A stretch of 64,000 nt of DNA from Mycolicibacterium sp. HK-90 (GTDB taxonomy: Bacteria > Actinomycetota > Actinomycetes > Mycobacteriales > Mycobacteriaceae), in NCBI RefSeq assembly GCF_030486405.1, contig NZ_CP129613.1:4340001-4404000 (forward strand), read 5' to 3'. This document shows, piece by piece, positions 47,276 through 59,030 of the stretch. The number at the start of each line of letters is the position of its first letter. The first letter of the stretch is position 1. The notes beneath the pieces were generated by a model. It worked only from the letters and a program-made list of their open reading frames with translations, was not told the DNA's origin and made no database searches. Made by a program: the position numbers and the translations under genes.

Positions 47276-49283
47276 TGCTCGTTCTCCTGTGTTGCAGCGG
47301 TAATCCGGGCCAGCGGCTGGCCCACCTTGACCTGGTCGCCGACGGCGACAAGTAGCTCGGCCACACCATCGGTGCGCGCCGTCAGGGCATGCTCCATCTT
47401 CATCGCCTCCACGGTGACGACCATGGTTCCGGCGGTCACCTCGGTGCCGCTCGCAACGCCCACGGCGACAACCGATCCCGGCATGGGGCTGACGAGTTCG
47501 GCGTTGCCGCTGTGCTCGTCGTCGGGTCGCACCGGCGCCTCGCGGACCTCCTCGACGAGGTAACTGCGTCCGGCGCCGGAGAGCCACAGCTGACCGACGC
47601 CCCCGCTCAGTTGCGTGGCGACCAGGTACTCGGCCCGCATCCCGTCGAGGGTGAGGGTGAACCGATCTCCGACGAATGCCGCGCTGACGGTGTGGGTTTC
47701 ACCGTGCTCGACGGAAGCCGTGGCCTGATCGGGAGTACCGGTGAGGTACACGTGGTCGGTGCGCTCGCCGGCCCGCAGCCGGAACGCCGCGGGGGCACGC
47801 TCCCCCACCCGCCAACCGGTCGGCCGTGCCCACAGATCGTCGCCGGCCTCGGTCCAGTTGCTGATCCACTGGTAGGCCGCCGCGGCGATCAACTCGGCGT
47901 CGCCGAGGGCCTTGGGCGCGAAATCCGGCGCCCGACGGTCCAACAGGCCGGTGTCCAGTCGGCCGGCCGCCACATCGGGATCGGCCAGCAGGAAGCGCAG
48001 GAACTCGGTGTTGGTGGTCAGGCCCAGTACCGCGGTATCGGCCAGCGCCCGGTCCAGCTTGTGCAGCGCCGCGGCCCGGTCGGCGCCGTAGGCGATGACC
48101 TTCGAGAGCATCGGGTCGTAATCGCTGCCGACGACCGTACCCGCGGCCAGGCCGGAATCCACCCGCACGCCGGGCCCGGTCGGCTCGCGCAAGCCCAGTA
48201 CCGGCCCTCCGGTGGGAAGGAAGCCGTTGGCCGGGTCCTCGGCGTACACCCTGGCCTCGATGGCATGTCCGGTCATGACGATGTCGTCCTGGCCGAGCAC
48301 GAGCTTCTCCCCCGCGGCAATGCGCACCTGCTGCTCCACCAGGTCCACACCGGTCACCATTTCGGTGACCGGGTGTTCCACCTGAAGCCGGGTGTTCATC
48401 TCCATGAAGAAGAACTCGTCGGGTGCATCCGCGGACACGATGAATTCCACCGTGCCGGCGCCCGTGTAGTCGACGCTACGCGCGGTGTCGCAGGCGGCGG
48501 CCCCGATGCGAGCCCGGGTGGCCGGATCCAACAGGGGTGACGGCGCTTCCTCGATGACCTTCTGGTGGCGGCGCTGCAGGCTGCATTCGCGCTCCCCCAG
48601 GTGGATCACGCTGCCGTGGCCGTCGGCGAGCACCTGCACCTCGATATGGCGGGGCCGCAACACGAATCGTTCCAGAAACAGGGTGTCGTCACCGAACGCG
48701 GCCGCGGCCTCGCGACGGGCGCTGGTCAGCGCGGCAGGCAGATCGGCAGCCTGTTCGACCACACGCATGCCCTTGCCACCACCACCTGCCGACGGCTTCA
48801 CCAGAACGGGGAACCCGACCTCGGGTGCGCCCGCGATCAGCTCGTCATCGGTCAGGCCTGGACGCGAGACGCCGGGTACGACGGGGACGCCGAACGCAGA
48901 CACTGCGGCCTTGGCCGCGATCTTGTCGCCCATGGTGGCGATCGCCGAAGCGGGCGGGCCGATGAACACGATGCCCGCGGCCTGCAGTGCGGCGGCGAAC
49001 TCGGCGTTCTCGGAAAGGAATCCGTAGCCGGGGTGCACTGCCTGCGCACCGGTGCGCTGCGCAGCCGAAACCACCGCGTCGATGTCGAGGTAGCTCTGCC
49101 GGGCCGCGGCCGGTCCGATACGGACGGCCACGTCTGCCTCTGCGACATGTCGGGCGCCGGCGTCGGCGTCGCTGAACACCGCCACCGACCGGATGCCCAT
49201 GGCTCGCAGGGTGCGGATGACCCGCACCGCGATCTCGCCACGGTTGGCGACGAGGACTGTGTCGAATAGGGAGAGGCTCATCA

Positions 49284-49284
<1 letters not shown>
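47272..49284 (-). CDS. accA1: Acyl-CoA carboxylase biotin-carrying alpha subunit
   Basis: The 670-aa protein has biotin carboxylase ([13 protein letters not shown] at the start, glycine-rich ATP loop G-G-G-G-K-G-M near 165, R-Q-x-x-E-H-P-V-T-E signature as L-Q-V-E-H-P-V-T-E) and a C-terminal biotinyl domain with E-A-M-K-M-E near 627. It pairs with AccD1 as the methylcrotonyl-CoA carboxylase of leucine degradation. ATG 49284 sits on the accD1 stop (TGATG); ATG 49281 is an alternative. Confidence 0.92.
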
Positions 49285-50881
<1,597 letters not shown>

Positions 50882-50908
50882 CTGAGTTGTCTACCCCCGA
50901 AAGCCGCC

Positions 50909-51505
50909 ATGTCCGACAGCACCGTCACCCGTCGCAGCAAGGCCAAGTCCGATCGCCGCGACCAGTTGATCGCTGCCGCCGAACGGCTTGTGGCCGAACG
51001 CGGTTACCTCGCGGTACGCCTGGAGGACATCTGCTCGGCGGTCGGGATCTCGGGCCCGGCCATCTACCGGCACTTCCCCAACAAAGAGGCCCTGCTGGTC
51101 GAACTGCTCGTCGGGATCAGCACCCGGCTGCTCGCCGGCGCGCAGGAGGTCACCGCGCGCAGCGCCCCGCCCGCCGACACCCTGAACGGCCTCGTGGACT
51201 TCCATCTCGACTTCGTCTTCGGCGAACCCGACCTGATCCGCATCCAGGACCGCGATCTGGCCCACCTGCCGGACGCGGCCAAGCGTCAGGTGCGGCGGTC
51301 GCAGCGGCAGTACGTCGAGATCTGGGTGGCGGTCCTGACGCAGCTCAACCCGGACCTGGCCGAGGACGACGCCCGGGTGATGGCCCACGCCGCGTTCGGC
51401 CTGCTGAACTCCACTCCCTACAGCGTGAGACCCGCTGTCCCCAAGACACATTCGCGAGCGGTGCTGCGGCGGATGACGCTCGCGGCGCTCACCTCGACCG
51501 ACTAG
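50909..51505 (+). CDS. TetR-family regulator of the leucine-degradation operon (Rv2506-like)
   Basis: The 198-aa protein has an N-terminal TetR helix-turn-helix (residues about 17-63, L-E-D-I-C-S-A-V-G-I-S-G-P-A-I-Y-R-H-F-P-N-K) and an all-helical ligand domain. It is divergent from accD1 across a near-perfect palindrome and so very likely represses the accD1 operon and itself, with a branched acyl-CoA or related intermediate as probable effector. The stop overlaps the convergent peptidase gene. Confidence 0.88.
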   Translation: MSDSTVTRRSKAKSDRRDQLIAAAERLVAERGYLAVRLEDICSAVGISGPAIYRHFPNKEALLVELLVGISTRLLAGAQEVTARSAPPADTLNGLVDFHLDFVFGEPDLIRIQDRDLAHLPDAAKRQVRRSQRQYVEIWVAVLTQLNPDLAEDDARVMAHAAFGLLNSTPYSVRPAVPKTHSRAVLRRMTLAALTSTD

Positions 51506-53403
51506 GCGTTGAACGCCTTGGTCAGCCACCGGGTCGCGGCGTCCACCAACACGGCACGATTCTCCCGCTTGACGATCTCGTGTCCGTCGTCCTCGAAGAT
51601 CAACAGTTCGACGGTGCGCCCCAACGCCGTCAGCGCGTCGTACATCTGACGCGATTCGTCGGGCAACACGTTGGTGTCGTTGCCGCCGTGCACCAGCAAC
51701 AGTGGCGCGATCACCGCCTCCGCCCTGGGCAACGGCGAAAGCTCTTCCAGCAGATCGCGATCCGCCACCGGATGGCCGTATTCGGGATAGGACGCCGCCG
51801 CGATCCACGGCTCGGTGGTGCGGTAGAAGCTGTTCAGGTCGCTCATCCCGCAGATGCTGATGCCGGCCACGAACATGTCCGGATGAAAGGCCAGTGCCGC
51901 CTGGGTCAGGTAGCCGCCGTAGGACCATCCGGTACACGCCAACCGATCGGCCGGCGCGATACCGCGGTCGACCAGATACTTCGCGCAATCGGCGACGTCG
52001 TCGATCGCGGCGAACCGCAGTTCCTTGTCATCGGCGTGCACGAACGCGCGCCCGAATCCCCCCGAACCACGCACATTCGGTGTCAACACCGCGAAACCCG
52101 CATCCAGCAGCGCCGGGAAGATCTCGTTGTATTCCGGCCGGGCCTGCCCCTCCGGACCACCGTGCAGGAACATCACCGCACCCAGCGGCTCCGCCTCCGG
52201 CCGATACAGCCATCCGGTGAGTTCGAGGCCGTCGCGTGCGGTGATGCGCTCCAGGGTCGGCGCCGACGTCAGCGGCCCACGGCTGGGCTCCCGGTCGATC
52301 CGCTCCCATTCGAGGGACCGCGGGTCGACGAGCTCGACGGTGCGCGGCAGCGACGGGCCCTGCACGGTCAGCGCCACCATGGAACCACCCGCACTGATAC
52401 TGAGCTCGCCGGCCACCGGCCCGGGCAGCGCGATCGGCACCGACAACGTCTCGTCCGCATACTGCAGGATCTGCAATTCGCTGCGGCCGTCGATGTTCCA
52501 CAACAGAGCGACCGTGGAGAGATCATCACTGACCACGAACTCGTCGAGGTCATAACCGGGCCGTTGCGCGACGACGTGGTAGTACACGCCCTCGGCTGTG
52601 ACAGTGACCTCCAGCAGGCGGGCAAACCCGGCGCCGTTGTCGCTGCGGACCAATGCCCGCACGAAGCCTTCGGTGCTGCCCGGCCCGTAGGTACTCGCCG
52701 GGTGGTACAGCGTGGTCTCACCGTCGAGGCCGGTGCGCAACCGGCGCGGGGTGTGGTCGTCGAGGATCACACCGGCGTCGGTGGTCGAGCCGGGATCCGA
52801 TGGCAGCAAGGCGATTTCGGTCAGGCCCCAGAGCATGATGAGCTCCTGGTACCCACGTGGCCCGACGCGAACCAGCGAGGCGCCCGCCCACGCGTCGACC
52901 AACCGGCCGCCCGACCGGCGGTCGATCACCAGGGTGTCCCCCGTGGCCGGATCGATCAGGCACGAACTGCCGACGCCGTCTTCACCCGTCAGGATCGCGG
53001 CGACCTGGGTACCGTCCCAGCCGATCAGTTCCGCGGTGCCCTCGCCGGCCTCGACCGGCCAAAAGTCGATGCGCCGTGCCGCACGGTCGTCGGGATCGGT
53101 GGTGACCACCCAGATCTGGCTGCGGGTTCCGCCTTCGGGGGCGACCTCGCAGGCCAGCCAGTAACCGTCGGCGGAGTGGATGACCTTCGTCACGGGCCCG
53201 GCCACAGGCAGTTCCACGTCACGTGAGGAGCTGGCCCGCCACCCGCGCAGGAACCGCTGTACCGCGCGCGGGTATCCCCCGTCGTCGACCAAGTGGGCAA
53301 ATGCCGTCGCATCCGGCGACAACGACGCGCCGTAGTTCACCCGCACGTGCCGATCTGCGGTCACTTCGCGTCCTCCGTCCGTCTCCGACGTCTTCTCCAG
53401 CAT
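51502..53403 (-). CDS. S9 prolyl-oligopeptidase-family peptidase
   Basis: The 633-aa protein has an N-terminal beta-propeller-like part (residues about 1-370) and a C-terminal alpha/beta-hydrolase. The nucleophile serine is in G-W-S-Y-G-G-Y, the acid in H-G-G-N-D-T-N-V and the histidine in D-D-G-H-E-I. It resembles acylaminoacyl-peptidases/dipeptidyl peptidases. ATG 53403 is chosen; GTG 53361 is possible. No signal peptide is seen, so it is cytoplasmic. I do not recall this gene at the equivalent M. tuberculosis position. Confidence 0.87.
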   Translation of the reverse strand: MLEKTSETDGGREVTADRHVRVNYGASLSPDATAFAHLVDDGGYPRAVQRFLRGWRASSSRDVELPVAGPVTKVIHSADGYWLACEVAPEGGTRSQIWVVTTDPDDRAARRIDFWPVEAGEGTAELIGWDGTQVAAILTGEDGVGSSCLIDPATGDTLVIDRRSGGRLVDAWAGASLVRVGPRGYQELIMLWGLTEIALLPSDPGSTTDAGVILDDHTPRRLRTGLDGETTLYHPASTYGPGSTEGFVRALVRSDNGAGFARLLEVTVTAEGVYYHVVAQRPGYDLDEFVVSDDLSTVALLWNIDGRSELQILQYADETLSVPIALPGPVAGELSISAGGSMVALTVQGPSLPRTVELVDPRSLEWERIDREPSRGPLTSAPTLERITARDGLELTGWLYRPEAEPLGAVMFLHGGPEGQARPEYNEIFPALLDAGFAVLTPNVRGSGGFGRAFVHADDKELRFAAIDDVADCAKYLVDRGIAPADRLACTGWSYGGYLTQAALAFHPDMFVAGISICGMSDLNSFYRTTEPWIAAASYPEYGHPVADRDLLEELSPLPRAEAVIAPLLLVHGGNDTNVLPDESRQMYDALTALGRTVELLIFEDDGHEIVKRENRAVLVDAATRWLTKAFNA

Positions 53404-53484
53404 CAGCGCACCGCCCGATCACCGCTACCTCGGTCGCAGCGCACTGAGCATCCGCACAGGTACCCTCGCAGCCATGAGGTGGGC

Positions 53485-54246
53485 ATGACCGATTCACCAC
53501 GCCGCGACGGGTCCGAACCGACCCAATCTTTCGGTAGCGGCTACCCCGTGGACTATCCAGATCCGGCGTACGCGAACCAGCCGCCGCATCAGGGTGCGTA
53601 CCCGGTGCTGCCTCCTGCGCCGAATCCCACCCAACAGCTGCCTTCCTACCCTCCCTATGGGTATGACCCAAACGCAACCGGCCAGTACGGAGCGGGCTCG
53701 CCGCCGCCGGGCGCCCCGGTCCCGCCCGAGCCCGACAACGGCGAGCCCCGGCTGTGGCTGTGGGTCCTGGCCGGCGTGGCGATCCTCGCCGTCCTCGGCA
53801 TGGTCATCGCGCTGGTGATCGCCAACGGCTCACGCCAGGAAACCGTCGTCGCGCCTCAGCCGGTCACACCGGAACCGGGCTTCACCACCTCCCCGACCCC
53901 GCCGACCACCACGTCGCGCACACCACGCCCCATCCCGGTGCCCATCCCCGCTCCGCCGACGGCGACCACCGCCCCCGGACCGACCGAGACCGTCACCTAC
54001 GAGGTCACCGGCGAAGGCCGCGCCATCAACATCACCTACCTGGACACCGGCAACATGTTCCAGACCGAGTTCAACGTCGCACTGCCGTGGAGCAAGCAGG
54101 TCGAGCTGGCTCAACCGGCAACCGAAACCGCCAGCGTGAGCGTGGTGAACTTCGGCCCTGAGGTGGCGTGCACGGTGACCGTCAACGGCGTACAGACCCA
54201 GCACCGCACCGGGTCCGGCATCACGATCTGCGTCGGCGCTCAGTAG
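53485..54246 (+). CDS. MmpS-like membrane-anchored protein (Rv2507-like)
   Basis: The 253-aa protein has a Pro/Tyr/Gln-rich cytoplasmic N-terminus (about 95 residues), one transmembrane helix (about 97-120), a Thr/Pro-rich periplasmic linker and a C-terminal MmpS-type beta-sandwich (V-T-Y-E-V-T-G-E-G-R-A-I-N-I-T-Y, two cysteines near the end). ATG 53485 follows G-A-G-G-T-G. MmpS proteins assist RND lipid exporters, but no MmpL gene is adjacent, so the partner is unknown. Confidence 0.82.
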   Translation: MTDSPRRDGSEPTQSFGSGYPVDYPDPAYANQPPHQGAYPVLPPAPNPTQQLPSYPPYGYDPNATGQYGAGSPPPGAPVPPEPDNGEPRLWLWVLAGVAILAVLGMVIALVIANGSRQETVVAPQPVTPEPGFTTSPTPPTTTSRTPRPIPVPIPAPPTATTAPGPTETVTYEVTGEGRAINITYLDTGNMFQTEFNVALPWSKQVELAQPATETASVSVVNFGPEVACTVTVNGVQTQHRTGSGITICVGAQ

Positions 54247-54254
54247 GTCGTCGT

Positions 54255-55562
54255 TCAGGGAGTCGTCGCGGGACGGCCGGTCGATCGTGCGGGTACCCGC
54301 ACGGCCAGCATCCCGGCCAGCCCGAGGACGAGCACCAGGACCAGTCCGCCCATGCCGGCGCGGTCGGTGCCGAACAGATCGATGAAGGTGAAGAACAGCC
54401 ACGGCGCCAGGAACGAGGCCGCCCGCCCGACCGTGGTGTAGAGCCCGAACGCCACCCCCTCCTTGCCGTCCGCGGTGATCCGCAGCATCAAGGTGCGAGC
54501 CGAGGACAGCGTGGGCCCGATGAACAGGCACAGCAGCAAGCCGCACACCCAGAACGCCACCGGCCCGGACAGCGCCAGCAGGGACAGGCCGACGGCGATC
54601 AGACAGACCAGTGATCCCACGATGACCGGCTTCGAACCCACCCGGTCGTCGAGTTGGCCACCGGTGACGGCCCCCACCGCCGCGACCACGCAGGCACTGA
54701 TCCCGAACAGCAGCACGTCGGCGTCCGAGATCCCGTAGACGTTGACCCCGAGCACCGCGCCGAACGCGAAGACCCCGGCCAGCCCGTCGCGGAACACCGC
54801 GCTCGCCAGCAGGTAGTAGACGACGTTGTGGTCGCGCTGCCATTCACCGCGGATCTCGGTCCACAACTTGCGGTAGGCACCGAGCAGGCCGACGCGATCG
54901 ACCGGACCAACGGCCGGCACGCGCGGAACCATCACGAACACCGGCAGCGCGAACAACACGAACCAGACCGCGGTGAGCAGCATCACCGCCCGCACGTTCT
55001 GGCCGTCCTCGACCGGCAGGCTCAGTAAGCCACGGGTGGGGCCGTCGCCGGCGATGAACCCGACGTAGGCCAGCAGCAACAGCAGGACACTCCCGGCGTA
55101 ACCCAGTGCCAGGCCCAGCCCGGAGATCCGCCCCGAGGTCTCCGGGGTGGACAACTGCCGCAGCATCGCGTTGTAGGGCACCGTGGCCAATTCGTTGCAG
55201 GCGGCCGTGCAGGCCAACAGGATCAGCCCCGGCAACAGATAGCGATGGTCGTCACGGATCAGGGTCATCGCCGACGTGAACGCCACGGCCCCACCGGTCA
55301 TCAACGCGAGCACCCGACGCCGCCGCGACGGGTCATCGACCCAGACCCCGGTCACGGGCGCGAGCAGGGCCACCACCAGGCCGGCCACCGTCATCGCCCG
55401 GCCCAGCCAGCTGGCCGGCGTGGTGTCCCCGGGGAGGTCCGATCCGACGCTGCCGGTCAGGTACACCGAGAACACGAAGGTGATGACGATGGCGTTCAGG
55501 CCCGTCGCGCCGCAGTCCCACAGCGCCCACGCGAGCACCCGCGCCCGGTTGGTGTTCGCCAT
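54255..55562 (-). CDS. MFS/UMF1-type transporter (Rv2508c-like)
   Basis: The 435-aa protein has 11 to 12 hydrophobic segments and the Atg22/UMF1-like start A-L-W-D-C-G-A-T-G-L-N-A-I-V-I-T-F-V-F. A cytoplasmic linker lies between the two six-helix halves (about 205-240). The substrate is unknown. ATG 55562 matches the family start; the longer upstream frame overlaps the divergent cmrA gene. Confidence 0.85.
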   Translation of the reverse strand: MANTNRARVLAWALWDCGATGLNAIVITFVFSVYLTGSVGSDLPGDTTPASWLGRAMTVAGLVVALLAPVTGVWVDDPSRRRRVLALMTGGAVAFTSAMTLIRDDHRYLLPGLILLACTAACNELATVPYNAMLRQLSTPETSGRISGLGLALGYAGSVLLLLLAYVGFIAGDGPTRGLLSLPVEDGQNVRAVMLLTAVWFVLFALPVFVMVPRVPAVGPVDRVGLLGAYRKLWTEIRGEWQRDHNVVYYLLASAVFRDGLAGVFAFGAVLGVNVYGISDADVLLFGISACVVAAVGAVTGGQLDDRVGSKPVIVGSLVCLIAVGLSLLALSGPVAFWVCGLLLCLFIGPTLSSARTLMLRITADGKEGVAFGLYTTVGRAASFLAPWLFFTFIDLFGTDRAGMGGLVLVLVLGLAGMLAVRVPARSTGRPATTP

Positions 55563-55605
55563 GACCGACACCCTATGGGTTTCGGCTCCTTCTAGGATTG
55601 GCGCC

Positions 55606-56412
55606 ATGCCAGTACCCGCACCCAGTCCGGATGCCCGCGCCGTCGTCACCGGCGCCTCACAGAACATCGGCGAGGCGTTGGCCACCGAACTCGCCGCCCG
55701 GGGCCATCACCTGATCATCACCGCCCGCCGGGAGGACGTGCTGACGTCGCTCGCACAGCGCCTCACCGAGCGCTACGGCGTGACGGTCGAGGTGCGTGCC
55801 GTCGATCTGACCGACCCGGCGGCCCGCGACGCGCTGTGCGACGAGCTGGCCCAGCGCGAGATCTCGATCCTGTGCGCCAACGCGGGCACCGCGACCTTCG
55901 GCCCGGTGATCGACCTCGATCCGGCCGGAGAGAAGGCCCAGGTGCAGCTGAACGTGCTCGGCGTGCACGATCTGGTGCTGGCCGTGCTTCCCGGCATGGT
56001 CAAGCGCGGCTCCGGCGGCATCCTGATCTCCGGATCGGCCGCCGGGAACTCGCCGATCCCCAACAACTCCACCTACGCCGCATCCAAGGCGTTCGCCAAC
56101 ACGTTCAGCGAGTCGCTGCGCGGCGAACTCAAGGGAGCGGGCGTGCACGTCACCGTGCTGGCACCAGGACCGGTGCGCACCGATCTGCCCGATGCGTCCG
56201 AGCAGTCCCTGGTCGAGCGGCTGATTCCCGACTTCCTGTGGATCTCAACCGAATACACCGCCAAGCTGTCGCTGGACGGCCTCGAGAAGAACAAGATGCG
56301 CGTGGTGCCCGGGGTGACGTCCAAGGCCATGTCGATGGCCAGTGGTTACGCGCCGAGGGCCATCGTCACGCCCATCGTCGGTGCGGTCTACAAGAAGCTC
56401 GGCGGCGGCTAG
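55606..56412 (+). CDS. cmrA: Mycolic acid beta-ketoester reductase (Rv2509-like SDR)
   Basis: The 268-aa short-chain dehydrogenase has the NADPH loop V-T-G-A-S-Q-N-I-G near residues 13-21 and the catalytic S-G-S and Y-A-A-S-K near 148-164. It matches Rv2509/CmrA, which reduces the 3-oxo intermediate after mycolic acid condensation. The presence of this gene confirms a mycolate-bearing actinomycete. It is divergent from the MFS gene by 43 bases and convergent with the HerA-like gene. Confidence 0.88.
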   Translation: MPVPAPSPDARAVVTGASQNIGEALATELAARGHHLIITARREDVLTSLAQRLTERYGVTVEVRAVDLTDPAARDALCDELAQREISILCANAGTATFGPVIDLDPAGEKAQVQLNVLGVHDLVLAVLPGMVKRGSGGILISGSAAGNSPIPNNSTYAASKAFANTFSESLRGELKGAGVHVTVLAPGPVRTDLPDASEQSLVERLIPDFLWISTEYTAKLSLDGLEKNKMRVVPGVTSKAMSMASGYAPRAIVTPIVGAVYKKLGGG

Positions 56413-56433
56413 TTCTCTTGTCCTGGGGCCGAA

Positions 56434-56482
56434 TGGCCACTTACTGCACGGATTTCGCGTTGAGGCGTGCGATAGGTGGCCA
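56434..56482. terminator. Imperfect palindrome between convergent cmrA and HerA-like genes
   Basis: Arms 56434-56450 and 56466-56482 (TGGCCAC outer core) pair over 17 bases with three mismatches, two of which are G-U in one strand's RNA. The position after cmrA and before the end of the convergent gene suggests a two-way terminator. The layout also resembles a dispersed palindromic element. Confidence 0.6.
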
Positions 56483-56496
56483 CTCGCGGCCAGGTA

Positions 56497-58071
56497 TCAG
56501 CGGCGGCGACGGCCCGTCCCGAAGATGCTGCGGGTGATCTCGCGGCCGATCACCGTGCCGGCCGAACGCATCGCGCTCTTGAACGCCGGGCTGGCCATCA
56601 TCTTGTCGAAGAAACCCGGCTCTTCGGGCTGCGCGGGTGCGGGCATCGGCTCGACCTCGCCCGAGGCCTCGACTCCGGCGAAGCCGCCCGGATCCTCGGC
56701 CGACGGCGGCGGGGCCAGCTTGGCGGCCAACCGCTCGTACGCCGAATCCCGGTCGACGGACTGGCCATAGGTGGCCTGCAGCGGACTGGCTTTCGCCGCG
56801 GCGGTGATCGCCTCCGGACCGATGGTGTCCATCAACGACCGCGGCGCCCGCATCCGGGTCCAGGCCACCGGCGTCGGCGCGCCCCGTTCCGAGAGCACCG
56901 TGACGATCGCCTCGCCGATACCCAACGACGTCAGCGCCTTCTCCAGGTCGTAGACATCGGTCTTCGGGTAGGTGCGCACCGTCTTCGAGAGGGCCTTCTG
57001 ATCGTCAGGAGTGAAGGCGCGCAACGCATGTTGCACCCGGGCGCCCAACTGGGACAGCACCTCGTTGGGCACGTCGGTGGGCAGTTGGGTGCAGAAGAAC
57101 ACGCCGACACCCTTCGACCGGATCAGCTTAACCGTCTGCTCCACCTGTTCCAAGAAGGCCTTGGAGGCGTCGGCGAACAGCAGGTGCGCCTCGTCGAAGA
57201 TGAACACCAACTTCGGCTTCTCGACGTCACCGACCTCGGGCAGCGACGTGAACAGATCGGCCAGCACCCACATCAGGAACGTGGAGAACATCACCGGCCG
57301 CGCGGCCTGGGTCCCCAGCTCCAGCAGGCTGATGATGCCGCGGCCCTGCGGGTCGGTGCGCAGCAGATCCTTGGGTTCCAGCTCCGGTTCGCCGAAGAAC
57401 GAATCGGCGCCCTCGGCCTCCAGGTTGACCAGGGCCCGCAGGATCACGCCCGCCGTCGTGGTCGACACCGCGCCCAACGCCTTGAGTTCGGGCTTGCCCT
57501 CATCGCTGGTGAGGAACTGGATCACCGACCGCAGGTCCTTGATGTCCAGCAGCGGCAGGCCCTTCTGATCAGCCCAGTGGAAGATCAGCCCAAGGGTGGA
57601 TTCCTGGGTGGTGTTGAGCCCCAAAACTTTTGACAGCAGGATCGGACCGAAACTGGTGATCGTGGCGCGCACCGGAACCCCGATGCCCTCGGTGCCCAGC
57701 GACAGGAACTCCACCGGGAACGTGGTCGGCGCCCAGCTGTCGCCGGTGTCTTTGGCGCGCTGCTCGACCTTCTCATCGGTGGCGCCCGGCGCCGACAGAC
57801 CGGATAGATCGCCCTTGACGTCGGCCATCACGACCGGAACGCCTGCCGCCGACAACTGCTCGGCGATCACCTGCAGCGTCTTGGTCTTACCGGTACCGGT
57901 GGCGCCGGCGATCAGCCCGTGCCGGTTGACCGTGGCCAACGGGATGCGTACCTGCGCAGTCGGGTCGACGGTGCCATCGACGACGACGGTTCCCAGTTCC
58001 AGCGCCTGGCCTTCGACGGCGTAGCCGGCAGCAATCTGCTGCGCGGGGGTGGCTGTCGATTCGGTGGTCAT
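56497..58071 (-). CDS. HerA-like ATPase (DUF853, Rv2510c-like)
   Basis: The 524-aa P-loop ATPase has Walker A G-A-T-G-T-G-K-T near residue 56, Walker [10 protein letters not shown] near 290, and a C-terminal arginine-rich tail. DUF853 proteins are HerA/FtsK-related DNA translocase-like ATPases, but no nuclease partner (NurA) is adjacent. The role in DNA processing is inferred from the family only. Confidence 0.87.
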   Translation of the reverse strand: MTTESTATPAQQIAAGYAVEGQALELGTVVVDGTVDPTAQVRIPLATVNRHGLIAGATGTGKTKTLQVIAEQLSAAGVPVVMADVKGDLSGLSAPGATDEKVEQRAKDTGDSWAPTTFPVEFLSLGTEGIGVPVRATITSFGPILLSKVLGLNTTQESTLGLIFHWADQKGLPLLDIKDLRSVIQFLTSDEGKPELKALGAVSTTTAGVILRALVNLEAEGADSFFGEPELEPKDLLRTDPQGRGIISLLELGTQAARPVMFSTFLMWVLADLFTSLPEVGDVEKPKLVFIFDEAHLLFADASKAFLEQVEQTVKLIRSKGVGVFFCTQLPTDVPNEVLSQLGARVQHALRAFTPDDQKALSKTVRTYPKTDVYDLEKALTSLGIGEAIVTVLSERGAPTPVAWTRMRAPRSLMDTIGPEAITAAAKASPLQATYGQSVDRDSAYERLAAKLAPPPSAEDPGGFAGVEASGEVEPMPAPAQPEEPGFFDKMMASPAFKSAMRSAGTVIGREITRSIFGTGRRRR

Positions 58072-58202
58072 GCGGCGGTCCTCCCAGCCATGTACGAAGT
58101 TGTGCGCGAACGTGCCGATCGGGGTTTGACACTACTTGCCCAGCGGCACGGACGGGTGGGTGTAGCGGCTCGTCGCCCCGGATAGGAATACTGTGGACCT
58201 TC

Positions 58203-58850
58203 GTGCGAGACGAACTGGTATGGATCGATTGCGAGATGACCGGCCTGGACCTCAAGTCCGACCGCCTGATCGAGATTGCGGTTCTGGTCACCGATGCCGA
58301 CCTGAACATCCTCGGTGACGGCCTGGACGTGGTCATTCACACCGACGACGAGGCGCTGTCGTCCATGGTCGACGTGGTCAAGCAGATGCACACCCGGTCC
58401 GGGCTGATCGAAGAAGTCCGCGTGTCGACCGTCGATCTCGCGACCGCCGAAGAGATGGTGCTCGACTACATCCGCGGCCACGTCAAGCAGGCCAAGGCCG
58501 CTCCCCTGGCCGGCAACTCGATCGCCACCGACCGCGGCTTCATCGCCCGCGACATGCCAAAACTCGACGACTACCTGCACTACCGCATGATCGACGTCAG
58601 CTCGATCAAGGAGCTGTGCCGGCGCTGGTACCCCCGGATCTACTTCGGCCAGCCGGAGAAGGGCCTCGCACACCGCGCCCTGGCCGACATCCACGAGTCG
58701 ATCCGCGAACTCAAGTACTACCGCTCGACCGCGTTCGTCGCCCAGCCCGGACCGTCTACCAGCGATATTGCCGCGATCGCGGCCGAGCTCGGCCCGCCGA
58801 AGAACGACGCGCCCGAAACCGATTCGTCTGCCGAGCACCCGAGCAGTTAG
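58203..58850 (+). CDS. orn: Oligoribonuclease
   Basis: The 215-aa DEDDh exonuclease has [10 protein letters not shown] at residues 7-16, G-N-S-I-A-T-D-R near 107 and H-R-A-L-A-D-I near 160. It degrades 2-5 nt RNAs to mononucleotides and also pGpG-type dinucleotides. GTG at 58203 begins M-R-D-E-L-V-W-I-D, the usual start. The order HerA-like - orn - tRNA-His is conserved in mycobacteria. Confidence 0.95.
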   Translation: MRDELVWIDCEMTGLDLKSDRLIEIAVLVTDADLNILGDGLDVVIHTDDEALSSMVDVVKQMHTRSGLIEEVRVSTVDLATAEEMVLDYIRGHVKQAKAAPLAGNSIATDRGFIARDMPKLDDYLHYRMIDVSSIKELCRRWYPRIYFGQPEKGLAHRALADIHESIRELKYYRSTAFVAQPGPSTSDIAAIAAELGPPKNDAPETDSSAEHPSS

Positions 58851-58889
58851 TATCTACGAGCCGCATACGCCGAAAGGCAGCGCGGCGAT

Positions 58890-58965
58890 GGTGGCTGTAG
58901 TTCAGTTGGTAGAGCACCAGGTTGTGATCCTGGCTGTCGCGGGTTCGAGTCCCGTCAGCCACCCC
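58890..58965 (+). tRNA. tRNA-His (GTG)
   Basis: The acceptor stem GTGGCTG pairs with CAGCCAC, the D-arm is TTCAGTTGGTAGA, and the anticodon loop TTGTGAT is held by CCAGG/CCTGG. The T-arm is GGGTTCGAGTCCC. A G precedes the acceptor stem, as expected for the histidine G-1. CCA is not encoded. Confidence 0.97.
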
Positions 58966-58972
58966 GATATCG

Positions 58973-59010
58973 GGAACGCCGTCTGCGCAAGCAGACGGCG
59001 TTCCTGTTTT
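58973..59010 (+). terminator. Rho-independent terminator after tRNA-His
   Basis: A perfect 14-base stem (58973-58986 with 58991-59004) closes a GCAA tetraloop and is followed by TGTTTT. Confidence 0.92.
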
Positions 59011-59030
59011 CAGTGCGGTTCGGCGAGCGA

